Source of the DNA: an uncultured Formosa sp.
GTDB lineage: Bacteria > Bacteroidota > Bacteroidia > Flavobacteriales > Flavobacteriaceae
DNA length: 64,000 nt
Assembly: GCF_947500765.1 (NCBI RefSeq)
Contig: NZ_CANMTH010000002.1
Location: forward strand, 1-64,000
Reading direction: 5' to 3'
Made by a program: the position numbers and the translations under genes. A model generated the notes under the pieces. It was not told where the DNA came from. It saw nothing but the letters and a program-made list of their open reading frames with translations, and made no database searches. Of this stretch, positions 63,144-64,000 are shown piece after piece; position 1 is the first letter of the stretch; every line of letters begins with the position of its first letter.

Positions 63144-63929
63144 ATGAGAAATTTTTATATCATTTTATTTTTAGTTAGCAGTGCGACTCTTAATCTTAGG
63201 GCGCAGAATGAAAGTGCTTTCGATGCAGGCGAATGGTTTAAATTTGAAATGAGTTATAGTGGTTTTTTCAAAGCAGGATATGCAACTATAGAAGTAAAAG
63301 ATAATTATTATAAAGGCAAACCCGTATATCATATTGTTGGTAAAGGATGGACTACAGGCCCTATAAAATGGTTTTTTATGGTCGATGATCGCTATGAAAC
63401 TTACATTGATAAAAAAGACTATTCTCCCTATAAATTTGTTAGAAAAATTGATGAAGGTGGGCATACTAAAAATATAGAAATTGAGTTTGATAAATCTCAG
63501 AACAAAGCTTTCGTTCACAATAAAAAAAAGAACACACATAAAACTATAGATACCAAGGCAGATGTTCAAGATATGGTCTCGACATTTTATTATTTACGTA
63601 ATGAACTCGATATAAAAAATCTTAAAAAAAATGATGAGGTTGAGGTAAATATGTTTTTTGATGAAGAAAATTATGCTTTCAAATTAAAATATCTAGGAGA
63701 AGAAGTTATAGAAACCGAGTTTGGTAATATCGCATCTTTAAAATTCAGACCGTATGTTATGGCAGGTCGTGTGTTTAAAGAAGAAGAAAGTTTAACGCTT
63801 TGGGTTTCTAACGATAAAAATAAATTACCATTACGCGTAAAAGCAGATTTAGCGGTTGGTTCTTTACGTGCAGATTTAACAGCGTTTAAAGGACTTATAC
63901 ATCCGTTTAATATTATTGTAAAACCATAG
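63144..63929 (+). CDS. DUF3108 domain protein, exported
   Basis: 261 residues with a signal peptide (ending LNLRAQ, about 21). The rest matches DUF3108: FDAGEWFKFEMSYSGFFKAGYATIEV, GPIKWFFMVDDRYETYID and SLTLWVSNDKNKLPLRVKADL. The fold is an all-beta lipocalin-like or LolA-like sheet in the periplasm; the function is unknown. It stands alone after a 223-nt gap in which I see no exact -7 box. The 71 nt after its stop contain no gene that I can recognise. Confidence 0.85.
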   Translation: MRNFYIILFLVSSATLNLRAQNESAFDAGEWFKFEMSYSGFFKAGYATIEVKDNYYKGKPVYHIVGKGWTTGPIKWFFMVDDRYETYIDKKDYSPYKFVRKIDEGGHTKNIEIEFDKSQNKAFVHNKKKNTHKTIDTKADVQDMVSTFYYLRNELDIKNLKKNDEVEVNMFFDEENYAFKLKYLGEEVIETEFGNIASLKFRPYVMAGRVFKEEESLTLWVSNDKNKLPLRVKADLAVGSLRADLTAFKGLIHPFNIIVKP

Positions 63930-64000
63930 TTAATATCCTTTTTTTATTTTTTTAAGTTCTGAAGTCTTCCTAGGTGAAAAGGTATTAAGTTGGCTTAAGG

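Noticed and set aside
63171..63569. Minus-strand open frame of 132 codons under the DUF3108 gene
   Set aside because: Antisense shadow of a conserved family; its Phe/Ile-rich composition is the complement of AAA/GAT-rich codons.

Overview
The window comes from a low-GC member of the Bacteroidetes, almost certainly the marine-type Flavobacteriaceae. The signs are the -7 promoter word TAnnTTTG in many intergenic gaps, the near absence of Shine-Dalgarno sequences, a type IX secretion component (PorZ), a very long secreted protein with a type IX sorting tail, three SusC/TonB-type outer-membrane receptors, a eukaryote-like isoleucyl-tRNA synthetase of 1134 residues, and flavobacterial gene orders (porZ-recO, ileS-dksA-lspA, panC-panD-flippase, glmS next to a half glycogen synthase). 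It is mostly chromosomal core sequence. I see no rRNA, tRNA, CRISPR, prophage or insertion sequence.

Layout. 1-5.6 kb: the end of an unknown gene, then a minus-strand nadD-gmk-yicC cluster, a thioesterase, a DMT exporter, an ArsC-like protein, a lipoprotein and a small barrel. 5.8-13.4 kb: gdhA, threonine aldolase, an ATP-grasp/alpha-E/transglutaminase-like operon, prfB with its programmed frameshift, and arsC. 13.4-26.1 kb: two TonB receptors flanking porZ-recO, then a 4.5-kb type IX cargo gene. 26.2-34 kb: recX, a small barrel, a JmjC-type oxygenase, a TonB receptor divergent from a degenerate MocR regulator, a sugar MFS transporter, and umuC-umuD. 35-45.6 kb: atpD-atpC, glmS with two small odd neighbours, panC-panD-flippase, an esterase-like protein and radA. 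45.7-56 kb: an M13 peptidase, a lipoprotein, ileS-dksA, a small exported protein, lspA and an M3 peptidase. 56-64 kb: a tight rimB-rimK-M14-like-MTHFS operon, uvrC, a patatin-barrel protein and a DUF3108 protein.

Themes. Several proteins keep a fold but have lost catalytic residues: the transglutaminase-like protein, the MocR aminotransferase domain, the esterase-like protein, the half glycogen synthase and the DksA zinc finger. IleS carries the swapped GxHH signature in place of HxGH, a variant associated with strong mupirocin resistance. The rim operon looks like a glutamate-tag writer with two candidate erasers, joined to a folate enzyme. A palindromic operator sits between the MocR gene and its divergent TonB receptor. 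Three genes (uvrC, umuC, panD) have a -7 box only 4-5 nt before the start codon and may be translated from leaderless mRNA. I found no clear, wholly new multi-gene system; the rim operon and the MocR/receptor locus are the best candidates for new biology. All family assignments come from reading motifs, not from database searches.
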